A stretch of 64,000 bases of DNA from Streptomyces sp. 2114.4 (GCF_900187385.1 NZ_FYEY01000001.1:1178001-1242000), one strand, 5' to 3'; positions 45,881 to 55,288 are shown, numbered from the stretch's first letter. Program-made: numbers and translations. The notes: generated from the sequence alone by a model not told the origin.

Positions 45881-45896
45881 ACCAACAAATCTTGGT
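45881..45896. promoter_or_regulatory. Possible operator in the divergent promoter region
   Basis: A short inverted repeat ACCAA-N6-TTGGT lies in the 132-bp gap between the divergent DUF2231 gene and the SufR-like regulator gene. It could be the binding site of that regulator. The arms are only 5 bp, so the call is tentative. Confidence 0.3.
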
Positions 45897-45992
45897 CTTA
45901 TTCGCCGGAGGCGTCAAGGTACCCAGCTTCGGCACCGTGCCGAACGGGGATTCGCCGGTTGCACCTATCGGTGTACGCGTTACCGTGAGCAC

Positions 45993-46715
45993 GTGACCTC
46001 TGACGAAATGCCGCAGACTCCCGCAGGTGACGCGGCGATCGAGTCCGTCAGCGTCCTCGGCGAGGACTCCCGGCGGCAGATGTTCGCGTTCATCAGGCGT
46101 CAGCGCCGCCCCGTGACCCGCGACGAGGCCGCCGCCAGCGTGGGCATCTCGCGCAAGCTCGCCGCCTTCCACCTCGACAAGCTTGTGGACGCAGGCCTGC
46201 TGCGCGCCCGGTACGAATCACCCGGCGGAATCCGGAAGGTCGGCCGCCAGCCCAAGGTCTACGAACCCACCGACAGCCATATCCACGTCAGCATCCCCGA
46301 CCGCCGCCACGAGCTGCTGGCCGATCTCCTGCTGGAGGCCGTCCTGACCGAGGACGACGGCGAATCCGCGACCCACGCCGCGGTGCGCACGGCCGGCCGG
46401 CGCGGCCGGGAACTGGGCGAGACCGAGCGGGAGCACCTCCGCCCCGGCCGACTCGGCGCGGAACGCGGCCTCAGCGTCTGCGAGCGGATGCTCGACCAGC
46501 ACGGCTTCGAACCGGTCCGCGAAACCCCCACCCAACTCCGGCTGCACAACTGCCCGTTCCACCCCCTGGCCGCCAAGGCCCCCGAGCTGGTGTGCGGCAT
46601 GAACCACGCCTTCATCGCCGGCTACCTGCAGGGCCTGGAGGTCAGCGGTGTAGAGGCTGTGCTGGCACCCCGCCCCGGGGAATGCTGCGTCCAGCTCGGC
46701 CCCACCCGGGGGTGA
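45993..46715 (+). CDS. SufR-like helix-turn-helix regulator with C-terminal cysteines
   Basis: A 240-residue regulator starting at GTG 45993. A winged helix occupies residues ~15-85 (SRRQMFAFIRRQRRPVTRDEAA, VGISRKLAAFHLDKLVDAGLL). The C-terminal domain carries HNCPFHPLAAKAPELVCGMNH and, near the end, PGECCVQL. This Cys arrangement (C-x13-C followed by a late Cys) matches the COG2345/SufR-type regulators that hold an Fe-S cluster. It is divergent from the DUF2231/membrane/folE/arsC group and probably controls it, perhaps in response to redox or iron. Its stop overlaps the next gene start. Confidence 0.82.
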   Translation: MTSDEMPQTPAGDAAIESVSVLGEDSRRQMFAFIRRQRRPVTRDEAAASVGISRKLAAFHLDKLVDAGLLRARYESPGGIRKVGRQPKVYEPTDSHIHVSIPDRRHELLADLLLEAVLTEDDGESATHAAVRTAGRRGRELGETEREHLRPGRLGAERGLSVCERMLDQHGFEPVRETPTQLRLHNCPFHPLAAKAPELVCGMNHAFIAGYLQGLEVSGVEAVLAPRPGECCVQLGPTRG

Positions 46716-47299
46716 AGTCCGAACGCAACGACGGATTCCCCACCCTTGGCGCGAGGCGACGCCCTCGCGACCCGCACGTCACTCGCCCGCAGGAGGCACG
46801 GCTGTCCACACAGGAGACGTCCCAGGTACTGGTGGCCCTCGACGCGTGCATCGCCGCCGCGCGCGAGGGGCAGAGCGGCGCGCTGTGGCGGCTGACACAA
46901 AGCAACCGGCAACTCGACGCCAACCTGGTGAGGCTTCCGGCGGGCACGTCCGTGGCCGGTCACGTCGAAGCCGAACTGGACGTGTTGCTGATCGTGATCG
47001 AGGGCGACGGACAACTCGACAACGGCACGAGGGCGCAGACGCTGGAATCCGGAGTCGTGGCGTGGCTGCCGAAGTCAGCGCACCGCGCGCTGGTCGCGGG
47101 ACCGCGCGGGCTGGTCTACCTGACCGTCCACCGGCGACGTCCCGGTCTGAGCATCGGCGGCCGGGCGGCCGATGAGGGCGGTGAGGCGCCCTGCGCTCAG
47201 GAACGGGCCTGTCGGGCGTGCGGGCACCCGAGAGCTGAAGCAGGAGCGCGCTTCTGCAGTTGGTGCGGCGAAGAAGTGCCGACCACTCCTGCTCTCTGA
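46712..47299 (+). CDS. Cupin-domain protein with C-terminal zinc ribbon
   Basis: Up to 195 residues from GTG 46712, which overlaps the regulator stop (GTGA). The first 30 residues are Arg-rich and unlike the family. A perfect AGGAGG at 46791-46796 precedes an in-frame CTG at 46802, giving MSTQETSQVLVALD. That may be the true, non-canonical start. A cupin-like beta barrel follows (LVRLPAGTSVAGHVEAELDVLLIVIEGDGQL). The end is a zinc ribbon (CRACGHPRAEAGARFCSWCG). The combination is unusual, and the ligand is unknown. Confidence 0.75.
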   Translation: MKSERNDGFPTLGARRRPRDPHVTRPQEARLSTQETSQVLVALDACIAAAREGQSGALWRLTQSNRQLDANLVRLPAGTSVAGHVEAELDVLLIVIEGDGQLDNGTRAQTLESGVVAWLPKSAHRALVAGPRGLVYLTVHRRRPGLSIGGRAADEGGEAPCAQERACRACGHPRAEAGARFCSWCGEEVPTTPAL

Positions 47300-47311
47300 G
47301 CGTCGAGCCCC

Positions 47312-47341
47312 GGGGCCCGGCCCGCCATCGGGCCGGGCCCC
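47312..47341. terminator. Terminator hairpin
   Basis: A perfect 13-bp stem (GGGGCCCGGCCCG, 47312-47324, pairing with 47329-47341) with a 4-base loop, 12 bp after the cupin gene stop. The ~340 bp from here to 47687 hold no recognised gene. Confidence 0.8.
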
Positions 47342-47687
47342 ACCTCGGAGCGGGCGGAGGGGCGACTCCCGTCGTCCTGCCAAGTCCACTCAGATGCCGG
47401 AGGCGCCCGTCACCATGTCCTGGGCCCCTGCGGAGGGGGTGGGGCCGATCACCGGGTCGTCCGGGGCACGTCGAGGGGATCCTCAGCCTGCGCCATCTGC
47501 TGAAGGCCGCCACGAGGAACAGCACGCCGAGCGCATCCTCATCCCCTTCCGCCGGGAGCCCCGGCAGCCGGCGTTGGCTCTTTCCGCTACCGCCGACGCA
47601 GTCGGCGACGGCCTCGACCGCTGATCCCGCGCGCCGCGCCGACCGCCGGCTGGCGGTACGGCAGTGACCGCTGCCGTCAGGCAGCGG

Positions 47688-48560
47688 TCAGCTCGCCCCC
47701 CGAGAAGCCCGCCACATGGTGTGCTCGCGGCTGATCGCCTCCTCCGCGTCCGCCACCTCTTGGGCCCAGGACTCGTCTCCTGCCAGCGCCAGTCGCTGGT
47801 GAACGACGCTCAGTTCAGTGGCAGCGAAGGTGTAGGCGCGCCCCAGCGTCTCGTACTGCCGGACCGCGAACCATGCCGAGCCGGCACCCAGTACGGCCGC
47901 GAGGACTCCTGCCAAGTCGAAGGTCAGCAGGCCGGTGAGTCGCAGAATCGCCGCTGCCAGTCCCAGTCCCTCAATGGCGATGAGCAACAGCCGCCATTGC
48001 CGCGCGCGGGTGATGTTCCCGGTCGCCTTCGTCGTGTACCACCGTTGCTGGTCCTCGATGCGAGAGCGCAGATAGGCCCGCTTGCGGTCGGCGAAACTAC
48101 GGGACCGCAGAGCGGTCATGGCATCTGTGGCGGCGATCGACCCCACGGGGGCAAGGCTCGTGGCAGGGGCTTCCCTCAGCAGTGTCTCCAGGCGCTCGTG
48201 GAAGCGGCGATGGGCTTCGGCCGGCGGCAGATCGGCGGGGAACGGTGCGCCCCCCACCGCGTAGCGCCAGGCCAGGGTCTTCGTGGACTCGGCCAGAGCC
48301 CTGCCGTCGTACCAGGCCTGTTCCGGTCGCTCCGCGAGCAGCCAGACCTCCACGCAGACCGTCGCCACGAAAACCGTCACCAGACCGATCAAAGCCGCGC
48401 GGTGGTCCAGGGCGCCGCACAGGGCGGCGGACACCGCCAGCAGCAGCCGCCACATCGTGCCGCGGACATAGCGTCGCTGCCCGATGAGGGACGCGGCGTC
48501 CGAGGACCGGAAAACCACTGGGAGATCGTCGTCCCGTAACCCCTCGGTCGTTCTCTCCAC
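47688..48560 (-). CDS. SLATT/DUF4231-type membrane protein
   Basis: A 290-residue protein starting at GTG 48560 (VERTTEGLRDDDLP), with AAGGGG upstream. Two SLATT-like halves are visible. The N-terminal half has two helices (MWRLLLAVSAALCGALDHRAA, LIGLVTVFVATVCVEVWLLA) and AWYDGRALAESTKTLAWRYAVGG. The C-terminal half has YLRSRIEDQQRWYTTKA, two helices and AEEAISREHTMWRASRG. SLATT proteins are two-helix membrane effectors often coded beside nucleotide-sensing or TIR proteins in prokaryotic conflict systems. Here it is divergent from a TIR protein, with 160 bp between the starts. Function is otherwise unknown. Confidence 0.82.
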   Translation of the reverse strand: MERTTEGLRDDDLPVVFRSSDAASLIGQRRYVRGTMWRLLLAVSAALCGALDHRAALIGLVTVFVATVCVEVWLLAERPEQAWYDGRALAESTKTLAWRYAVGGAPFPADLPPAEAHRRFHERLETLLREAPATSLAPVGSIAATDAMTALRSRSFADRKRAYLRSRIEDQQRWYTTKATGNITRARQWRLLLIAIEGLGLAAAILRLTGLLTFDLAGVLAAVLGAGSAWFAVRQYETLGRAYTFAATELSVVHQRLALAGDESWAQEVADAEEAISREHTMWRASRGAS

Positions 48561-48720
48561 TCTCCACCCCTTCAACCCGTGCCCCGGAAGGGCGGGCCCG
48601 CGTCTTGTTTCAGATGCCCACGTGCTCAAAAACCCTGATTCCCCGGCTGGTTGGCGCTCCCTTGGACAAGAATGCCAGCGGCGCCCAGCAGTGTGTACGG
48701 AAGACAGGGGGAACTCCACG

Positions 48721-51567
48721 ATGCGCTATGCGGCATTCATCTCATACAGCCATCAAGCGGATATTCGTCGGGCGCAGCACCTGCGGCAGGCCCTGCACAG
48801 CTTCGCCAAGCCGTGGAACAGCACGCGAGCCCTTCGGGTCTTTCTCGACAATGCCGCCCTGTCTGCCGATCCGGGGCTCTGGAGCACAGTGGAGCGGGCG
48901 CTCGGCGACTCCGAGTTCCTCGTGCTGATGGCGTCGCCCCAGTCCGCACGCTCCCCCTGGGTGGCGAAGGAGATCTCCTGGTGGCGGCAGGGGCCCCGGG
49001 CGCGAAATCTGCTGCTGGTCGTCACGGGAGGTGAGCTCCACTGGGATGATACTGCGCGGGATTTCGACTGGGCGCGGACCACGTGTCTGCCACCCGAACT
49101 CAGTGGCCTCTTCGAGGAGGAACCGCGGTGGGTGGACCTGAGCTGGATGGGTGAAGACCACACAGGCGACCTGCGCGACCCGCGCTTCCGTGAATGCGTG
49201 GCCGATCTGGCGGCTCCTCTGCACAAGCGCCCCAAGGACGAACTGATCGGCGAGGACGTGTCCCAGCGCCGGAGGTTCCAGCGCTTCCGGCGGGGGATGC
49301 TGGCGGCCATGACAGCGCTGGCCGTCTTATCCACTACGGCGGCGGTCTACGCCTTCGTACAGCGCCAGACCGCGCAGGAGCAGGCTCGCATCGCGACGGC
49401 CCGCCAACTGGCCGCCACCGCACTCAACCTGAGCGGCGACGACCTGGAAGTCGCATCGCTCCTGGCCCTCCAGGCGTATCAGGTGCAGAAGACTCCGGAG
49501 ACCCTGTCGGCGCTGTATCGGCTGACGACCCAGAGCCCGCATCTGGTCCGCTTCGTACGCGGCGACGGAAGAGTAACGGCACTGGCCCACACCGCCTTAC
49601 CCCGCTATATGGCCGCCGGCACCGACAAGGGCTCGGTCACCATCTGGACGTCCGACGGGGCCCGTACGGCGGGCCGCGTCTCCGTCTCGGGCGAGGTCAC
49701 CTCGCTGGTGTTCAGCAACGATGGCCGGCTCCTGGCCATCGGCACCAGTTCGGGCGCGACCGTCGTCCACGACCTGCGCACCCATCACAGCCGCCGTCTT
49801 TCCGCCGGCACCAGCGAGGTGTACAGACTGGCGTTTCGGCCCTCCAGCCATGACCTGGCGGCTATCGACGGCGCCGGGAGCCTCAGGCTGTACGGAGCGG
49901 AGGGCAGCGAGCCGTCCTTGCGCATCGATACCCGTCTGCGTGCCGGGGCGGTGAACCTCGCCTTCTGGGACAAGGGAAGCAAACTCGCAGTGGTCACTCC
50001 GACGGGCTGGCGCCTCTATGACGACAGGCTCCGGAAGCTCAAGTCGTCCGACGACGTGCTCTACCCCGGGAATGGCTACGTCTCCGCCGCGTCGCCGAGC
50101 GGGAACTGCTTTGGATTCATCAAGTTCGGAGGCCCGAGCCTGGAGTCGGTGACGGAACTGGTCCAGGACAAGCCGCCGGGGTCGGACACCGGGAACGGCG
50201 GCTGTGGGGCACAGCCGACCCTCTCCGGCAAAGAAGCAGCCAGTCTGGCCGTCTCCGACGGCAACAGAATCGCAGTGGGTACGAGCCAAGGCCTCGCCGT
50301 GGGAACAGCGGCGAAGAATGACCCGGCGAAGACGGTCCTCGACCTGCTCCCCGGGGTCAAAGCACCCTCCGTGCTCGCCTTTTCGCCAGGTGAGGGCGAC
50401 CGTCTGGCCTCCGCCGACGGCAACACCATCGCCCTTTGGGCTCTGGGGAAAGCAGCGCCCACCATGCATCGGCACCACGCCAAAGTGCCTGATGGTGCGA
50501 CGGTGGAGACCCAGCCCGCCCTTGCCGTGGCACCGAACGGAAAGGTCGCATGGAGCCAGGAGCCCGACCTCGACTCTCCGTCGCTGCACCTGTGGTCTCC
50601 AGGGCACGACCTCCCGGGCGAAGGAACTGACATGACGTTCGATGCGCTGGCCTTCACAAAGAACGGCAACACCCTGTACGCCGCCTCCGATTCTGCGGTG
50701 GAAACGTGGACGAGGAAATCAGGCGTACTGCGCCGGGCCACGGTCGCTCACCTGCCCGAGACCTCCGGCGCCATCGGCACCACCCGTATCGCCCCGGGAT
50801 CGGACGGCCGAGCCGTGGTGCTGCGTTCCGACGGCTCCGTGCTCCTCCTCACCCCCGAGACGGGGCAGGTCTCGACTGCGGTCGCGCGCACTGCGCCGCA
50901 CCGCACGGAAAACGACCGGAAGAATTACGGTTACACCGAGTACAAGACAGCGCTCAGCGAGAACGGCGCCTTAGCCGCCGTGGCATCCGAAGACGGCCGT
51001 GTCAACATCTACGAGCTCCCGTCCGGGCATCGGGTGCGCCAGCTGGACCTCGGCGGTTCCTCCCTCGACTCCCTGACCCTCTCTGAGGGGAGCCAGTCGC
51101 TGTTCGCCGTCACCGACGGCCGCGTGCTGCAACACTGGGACGTGCGCACGGGCACCTCACGCTGGCGATCGGACGGAGCAGGCCAACAAAGCCTCACTGC
51201 GGATCCCAACGGCCAATGGGTAGCCACCCTGTCGGGAGACGGCACGATCTGGCTCTGGGACGCGAGGACCGGCGACCGACTGGCCAGCACCGTCCTACCG
51301 CTCCCCGATTTCTCCTGGTCAGGGACCGGAGGCACGGGCACGCAGAGCAGCATCGTCTTCGCCCCCGATGGGAAACGGTTGTGGACCATTACCGAAGGAG
51401 GAGAAGTCCTGTCCTGGGACACATCGGTCGACGCATGGATCAAGACGCTGTGCGACCGCGTAGGCCGTCGCCTCACGGAGCCGGAACGCACCCGTTACCT
51501 CACACCGGTCTCCAACGGGTACACCGCCTGCAGCCAGTACCCGGAGCATTCCTCCGGTACGCCCTGA
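48721..51567 (+). CDS. TIR domain, transmembrane, WD40-like beta-propeller protein
   Basis: A 948-residue protein starting at ATG 48721, with AGGGGG upstream. The TIR domain occupies ~1-170: MRYAAFISYSHQADIRRAQHL at the start, SEFLVLMASPQSARSPWVAKEISWW with the putative catalytic Glu, and LLLVVTGGELHWD. A transmembrane helix lies at about 192-213 (GMLAAMTALAVLSTTAAVYAFV) and a helical segment at ~215-260. Beta-propeller repeats run to the end (GTDKGSVTIWTSDG, DGTIWLWDARTGDRL, DGKRLWTITEGGEVLSWD). TTA codons occur at 49327, 49597 and 50971, so expression may need bldA. TIR domains often act as NAD-degrading enzymes or signalling adaptors, and in bacteria they are common in antiphage systems. 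Confidence 0.88.
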   Translation: MRYAAFISYSHQADIRRAQHLRQALHSFAKPWNSTRALRVFLDNAALSADPGLWSTVERALGDSEFLVLMASPQSARSPWVAKEISWWRQGPRARNLLLVVTGGELHWDDTARDFDWARTTCLPPELSGLFEEEPRWVDLSWMGEDHTGDLRDPRFRECVADLAAPLHKRPKDELIGEDVSQRRRFQRFRRGMLAAMTALAVLSTTAAVYAFVQRQTAQEQARIATARQLAATALNLSGDDLEVASLLALQAYQVQKTPETLSALYRLTTQSPHLVRFVRGDGRVTALAHTALPRYMAAGTDKGSVTIWTSDGARTAGRVSVSGEVTSLVFSNDGRLLAIGTSSGATVVHDLRTHHSRRLSAGTSEVYRLAFRPSSHDLAAIDGAGSLRLYGAEGSEPSLRIDTRLRAGAVNLAFWDKGSKLAVVTPTGWRLYDDRLRKLKSSDDVLYPGNGYVSAASPSGNCFGFIKFGGPSLESVTELVQDKPPGSDTGNGGCGAQPTLSGKEAASLAVSDGNRIAVGTSQGLAVGTAAKNDPAKTVLDLLPGVKAPSVLAFSPGEGDRLASADGNTIALWALGKAAPTMHRHHAKVPDGATVETQPALAVAPNGKVAWSQEPDLDSPSLHLWSPGHDLPGEGTDMTFDALAFTKNGNTLYAASDSAVETWTRKSGVLRRATVAHLPETSGAIGTTRIAPGSDGRAVVLRSDGSVLLLTPETGQVSTAVARTAPHRTENDRKNYGYTEYKTALSENGALAAVASEDGRVNIYELPSGHRVRQLDLGGSSLDSLTLSEGSQSLFAVTDGRVLQHWDVRTGTSRWRSDGAGQQSLTADPNGQWVATLSGDGTIWLWDARTGDRLASTVLPLPDFSWSGTGGTGTQSSIVFAPDGKRLWTITEGGEVLSWDTSVDAWIKTLCDRVGRRLTEPERTRYLTPVSNGYTACSQYPEHSSGTP

Positions 51568-51629
51568 CAGCATGGCGGGATCCCGAGCGGCGCCCGGGAG
51601 GACTTCGCCGGCTTCAGCGGGATGTCCTG

Positions 51630-51860
51630 TTCTTGCGCCGTCCAGGGCGGCCGCCGGGAAGCGGGAACCTTCGGGATCCGAGGATCCCGAGCCTCCATCT
51701 CGCAGATCAGCTCGGCTGCGGTAGGGCACAATCGCATCTCATTGGGGTCCGGCGCGTGCTCAAGAGCATTGGACACCAGCTCGGACACGGCCAGCACCAC
51801 GTCATCGAGTACCTCGCCACCACAGCCGAACTGGTCCAGGACGCAGATCAATGGTCGGTG
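51630..51860 (-). pseudogene. Fragment of an ATP-binding anti-sigma-factor-like protein
   Basis: The minus strand reads CVLDQFGCGGEVLDDVVLAV, SELVSNALEHAPDPNEMRL and AAELICEMEARDPRIPKVPASRRP. This matches the N-box region (SELVSNALEHA) of the HATPase_c_2/RsbW-like regulatory proteins abundant in Streptomyces. Neither the N-terminal part nor the G-box end is complete in this frame. It lies between the TIR gene and the Tn3 remnant and was probably cut by the transposon. Confidence 0.6.
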
Positions 51861-51995
51861 CAGGGACCTTGGCCAAGGGCAACCAGCAGTAGTCCGTAAC
51901 CTCCTCGGCTTGGAGCTGGCTCTCCCGCTTGCCGAGAAGCCGGAAGGCGAACCGGAAGTCGTACGGCCTCGGGGAACATCGGTACAGCCGTTGGC

Positions 51996-53640
51996 GCTGA
52001 GAACAACCGCGACGTCTTCGCCTCGCCCTCGCACCGCTGGTCCAACCCGCGCGCCCGCCTGCTGGACGGGCCCGACTGGGCAGCGGTCGAGGAGGACGTA
52101 CTGGCCGGAATGAGCCTGGACATGCCCGTCACCGAGCACCTGGCGGAGCTGGTGCGCGGCCTGGACGCCGGGGGGGAAGCAGCTCGCCGAGCGCCTGACG
52201 GAGGCGGGGCCGGCGGCGAAGGTCTCCATCGAGGTGCAGGACGACGGGCAGGTGAAGCTGAACGTCGACAAGCTCGGCGCGCTTGGCGAGCCGAAGTCCC
52301 TGACTTGGCTGCGCAAGCAGGTCGAGAAGATGCTCTCGAAGATCGACTTGCCGGACCTGCTGTTCGAGGTGAACGCCTGGACCGGCTTCCTCGACGCCTT
52401 CGTCCACCTCGGCGACGGCACCACCCGGATGAAGGGCCTGCCCACCTCCATGGTCGCGCTGCTGGTCTCCGAGGCGTGCAACATCGGCCTGGCCTCGGTG
52501 GCCAACCCCGCCCACGAGGCGTTGACCCGGGCCCGGCTCGTGCACGTCGACCAGTACCACCTGCGCGCCGACACCATCGCCGCGGCGAACGCGCGGCTCA
52601 TCGCCGCCCAGACCGAGATCCCTATCGTGCAGTTCTGGGGCGACGGGCTGCTCGCCTCCGTGGACGGCCTGCGATTCGTCGTCCCCGTCCGGACCGTGAA
52701 CGCGGCACCGTCGCCGAAGTACTTCGGCTTCAAACGGGGCATCACCTGGCTCAACGCCGTCAACGACCAGGTTGCGGGCATCGGGCAGATGGTCGTCCCC
52801 GGCACCCCGCGCGATTCCCTGCACATCCTGGACGCTCTGCTGAACCTCGACGGCGGGGTGAAGCCGGAGATGGTGGCGACCGACGTCGCGTCGTACTCCG
52901 ACATGGTGTTCGGCCTGTTCAAGATCCTCGGCTACAGCTTCAGCCCCCGGTTCCGCGACCTGGACGACCAGCGGTTCCGGCGGGCCACGATGCCCTGCGT
53001 CGAGACGGGCACATACGGCGCGGTGGAGGGCCTGGCCCGCAATCGCGTGAACCTGAACAAGGTGATCACGCGCTGGCCGGACATGCTGAAGGTCGCCGGT
53101 TCCCTGGTCACCAACCAGGTCCGCGCCTACGACCTGCTGCGCATGTTCGGCCGCGAGGGACGCCCCACCCCACTGGGCGCGGCGTTCGCCGAGTACGGGC
53201 GGATCGCCAAGACCGAGCACCTGCTGCGCGTGGTCGACCCGCTGGACGACACCTACCGCAGGCAGATGAACCGCCGGCTCACCGTGCAGGAGTCCCGCCA
53301 CAAGCTCGCCCGCGACGTGTGCCACGGCAAGCGCGGCACCATCCACCAGGCGTACCGCGACGGAATGGAGGACCAGCTCGGCGCGCTCGGCCTGGTACTC
53401 AACGCCCTCGTGCTCTGGACCACCCGCTACATCGACGCCGCAGTCACCCAGCTCCAGGCCGAAGGCCACGAGATCGGCAAGGAGGACATCGCCCGGCTCT
53501 CCCCGCTCAAGCACCGCAACCTGAACCTGCTCGGCCGCTACAGCTCCACGGCCTCGACCCCAGCCGCCGGCGCCCTGCGCCCGCTGCGCGACCCGGACGC
53601 GCCCGAACTGGACGAGGACGACGACGCCGGGCAGGAGTGA
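51996..53640 (+). pseudogene. Tn3-family transposase, 5'-truncated and frameshifted
   Basis: The C-terminal half (~545 residues) of a Tn3-type transposase, normally about 1000 residues. It begins AENNRDVFASPSHRWSNPRARLLDGPDW at 51996. A seven-G run at 52170-52176 then causes a frameshift (GLDAG/GKQLAERL). From there the sequence is intact in one frame to the stop at 53640. It contains the DDE-region pieces VHVDQYHLRADT, MVATDVASYSDMVFGL and SRHKLARDVCHGKRGTIHQAYRDGMEDQLG. No resolvase or terminal repeat was recognised nearby. The element is dead. Confidence 0.92.
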
Positions 53641-53681
53641 GTATGACAGCGGGCAGGAGTGAGTATCAGGAGCCGATCGGA

Positions 53682-54104
53682 TCAATCCGTGACGGGCAGG
53701 CACTCGGCGAGCAGAGCGACGACGTCACGCCAGGCTCGCTGTGCGTGCCGTGGGTGGTAGCCGACGCCGGGACGCACGGTGTGGTCGACCGGTGGATGGT
53801 GGAAGGCGTGCAGGGCTCCCCCGTAAACCACGAGGCGCCAGTCGACGCCCGCGGCCTGCATCTCTTCGGTGAACGCGACCCGTTGCGCGGGCGGCATGAT
53901 CGGGTCTTCCGACCCGACCCCGGCCCACACCGGGCAGCGAATGCGTGCCGCCTCGCCCGACCGGCCCGTGGTCAGTGCGTTGACCGTCCCGATCGCGCGC
54001 AGGTCGACGCCATCGCGACCGAGCTCCAGTGCGACTGCGCCCCCGGTGCCGTAGCCGACGGCGGCGATCCGGTCGGGGTCGGCCCGTGGTTCGGCACGCA
54101 ACAC
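53682..54104 (-). pseudogene. Truncated dienelactone-hydrolase-family protein
   Basis: About 140 residues corresponding to the C-terminal two thirds of a dienelactone hydrolase (~230-250 residues). VGYGTGGAVALELGRDG is the nucleophile-elbow region, but the usual Cys or Ser is Gly. GVGSEDPIMPP (Asp) and GALHAFHHP (His) are intact. The N-terminal part and the oxyanion Glu region are missing. It ends 42 bp after the Tn3 stop. It is most likely a broken gene. Confidence 0.75.
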
Positions 54105-54430
54105 GGGTTGTGATCGTCGTCATATGACTGGACGGTAATGACTGTTGCGCCCGCTCGGGGTGGTGTTCACCGATGGCAGAGCAGTCTGTCCCGACTGACC
54201 TCTGACACGAGATCTTGACCGTTTGCCAAGTGATCTTGACGGCCAACGAAGTGTGCCTGCTGCATGTAGGCGATTCCGTGCATGGATCCATCCGTGCTTC
54301 TGTGCGCCCCGCCTTGTGGCCTCACTGCGCGCCCGTCCTGGGGAAGGTGGAGGGCAGCGGGGCGATCGGCCAGGGTCGGCCCGGGGGCGCCGGCCCACCT
54401 GGTGGGCTGCCCGGAAGCGAGGAGTTGGAC
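54105..54430. other. Intergenic stretch containing the left inverted repeat
   Basis: These ~325 bp lie between the broken hydrolase gene and the methyltransferase. Apart from the 30-bp repeat at 54199-54228 no feature is recognised. Frames here are open by chance. Confidence 0.4.
54199..54228 (+). repeat. Left 30-bp inverted repeat flanking the methyltransferase
   Basis: It matches the reverse complement of 55445-55474 at 27 of 30 positions (shared core ATCTTGACCGTTTGCCA). A second ATCTTGAC follows at 54233. The arrangement resembles the ends of a small mobile element of about 1.28 kb. Confidence 0.8.
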
Positions 54431-55288
54431 ATGAGTGATCCATCGGCCCGGGAGGTCGGCGAATGGTACGACCGCTTCGGGGGCCTGTACGGCCTGACCA
54501 TGGGCGACAGCATGCACCTGGGCATGTGGACCGACGGCGTGCGGGCGGAGACTGGGGAGCTGACGGCCGACGAGATGTGGGAGGAACTCACCCGGGCCCA
54601 GGACTCCTGGACCGGCACCCTCATCGACGTGGTCGGGCTGCTGCCGGGACAGCGGATGCTGGACGTCGGCTGCGGCACAGGCCGCCCCACCGTGCGGATC
54701 GGCACCGAGTCGGGCGCGAGCGTGCTCGGCGTGACGGTCAGCGCCGGGCAGGTCCGGGCCGGCCGCGACCGCGCCTTGAAAGCGGGGGTGTCCGACCGCG
54801 TCACCTTTGAACAGGCGGACGCCATGGCCCTGCCACAGGAGTCCGAGACCTTCGACGCCGCGTGGGCCATCGAGTCCTTCGCTCACTTTTCCAACCGCCC
54901 CGCCGCGATCCGCGAGGTTCGGCGGGTGCTGCGGTCCGGGGGCCGCTTCGTCCTCGCGGACTGCTACGAAGCCGTGCCCTTCACACCCGAGGAAGTCCAG
55001 CTCTTCCAGGCCGCGTTCGCCCTTTCCCGCCTGCCCGCTGGACCCGAGGACTACTCCCGCATGCTCGGCGAGGCCGGCTTCGCCATCCAAGGCACTCGCG
55101 ACATGTCCCGGGAGTTCAAGCCCACCTACGAGCTGATCCCGCGCCTGTTCGCCGCGAGGCGCGCCCAGATCGCGGAGCTGGTGGGCACCGATGCGATGGC
55201 GCAGCTCGACACCGTCTACCCGCGCATCCTCGCCCTGTGCCGGGACAAGATGGGATACACCATGGTCAACGCCGTGAAGTCCCCCTGA
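54431..55288 (+). CDS. SAM-dependent small-molecule methyltransferase
   Basis: A 285-residue class I methyltransferase starting at ATG 54431, with GAGGAG upstream. WYDRFGGLYGLTMGDSMHLGMW is typical of antibiotic-type and sterol-type small-molecule methyltransferases. QRMLDVGCGTGRPTVRIGTESG is motif I. FEQADAMALPQESETFDAAWAIESFAHF holds motifs II and III, and EVRRVLRSGGRFVLAD is motif IV. The substrate cannot be inferred. It stands alone between mobile-element pieces, bounded by 30-bp inverted repeats, so it may be a passenger gene. Confidence 0.88.
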   Translation: MSDPSAREVGEWYDRFGGLYGLTMGDSMHLGMWTDGVRAETGELTADEMWEELTRAQDSWTGTLIDVVGLLPGQRMLDVGCGTGRPTVRIGTESGASVLGVTVSAGQVRAGRDRALKAGVSDRVTFEQADAMALPQESETFDAAWAIESFAHFSNRPAAIREVRRVLRSGGRFVLADCYEAVPFTPEEVQLFQAAFALSRLPAGPEDYSRMLGEAGFAIQGTRDMSREFKPTYELIPRLFAARRAQIAELVGTDAMAQLDTVYPRILALCRDKMGYTMVNAVKSP

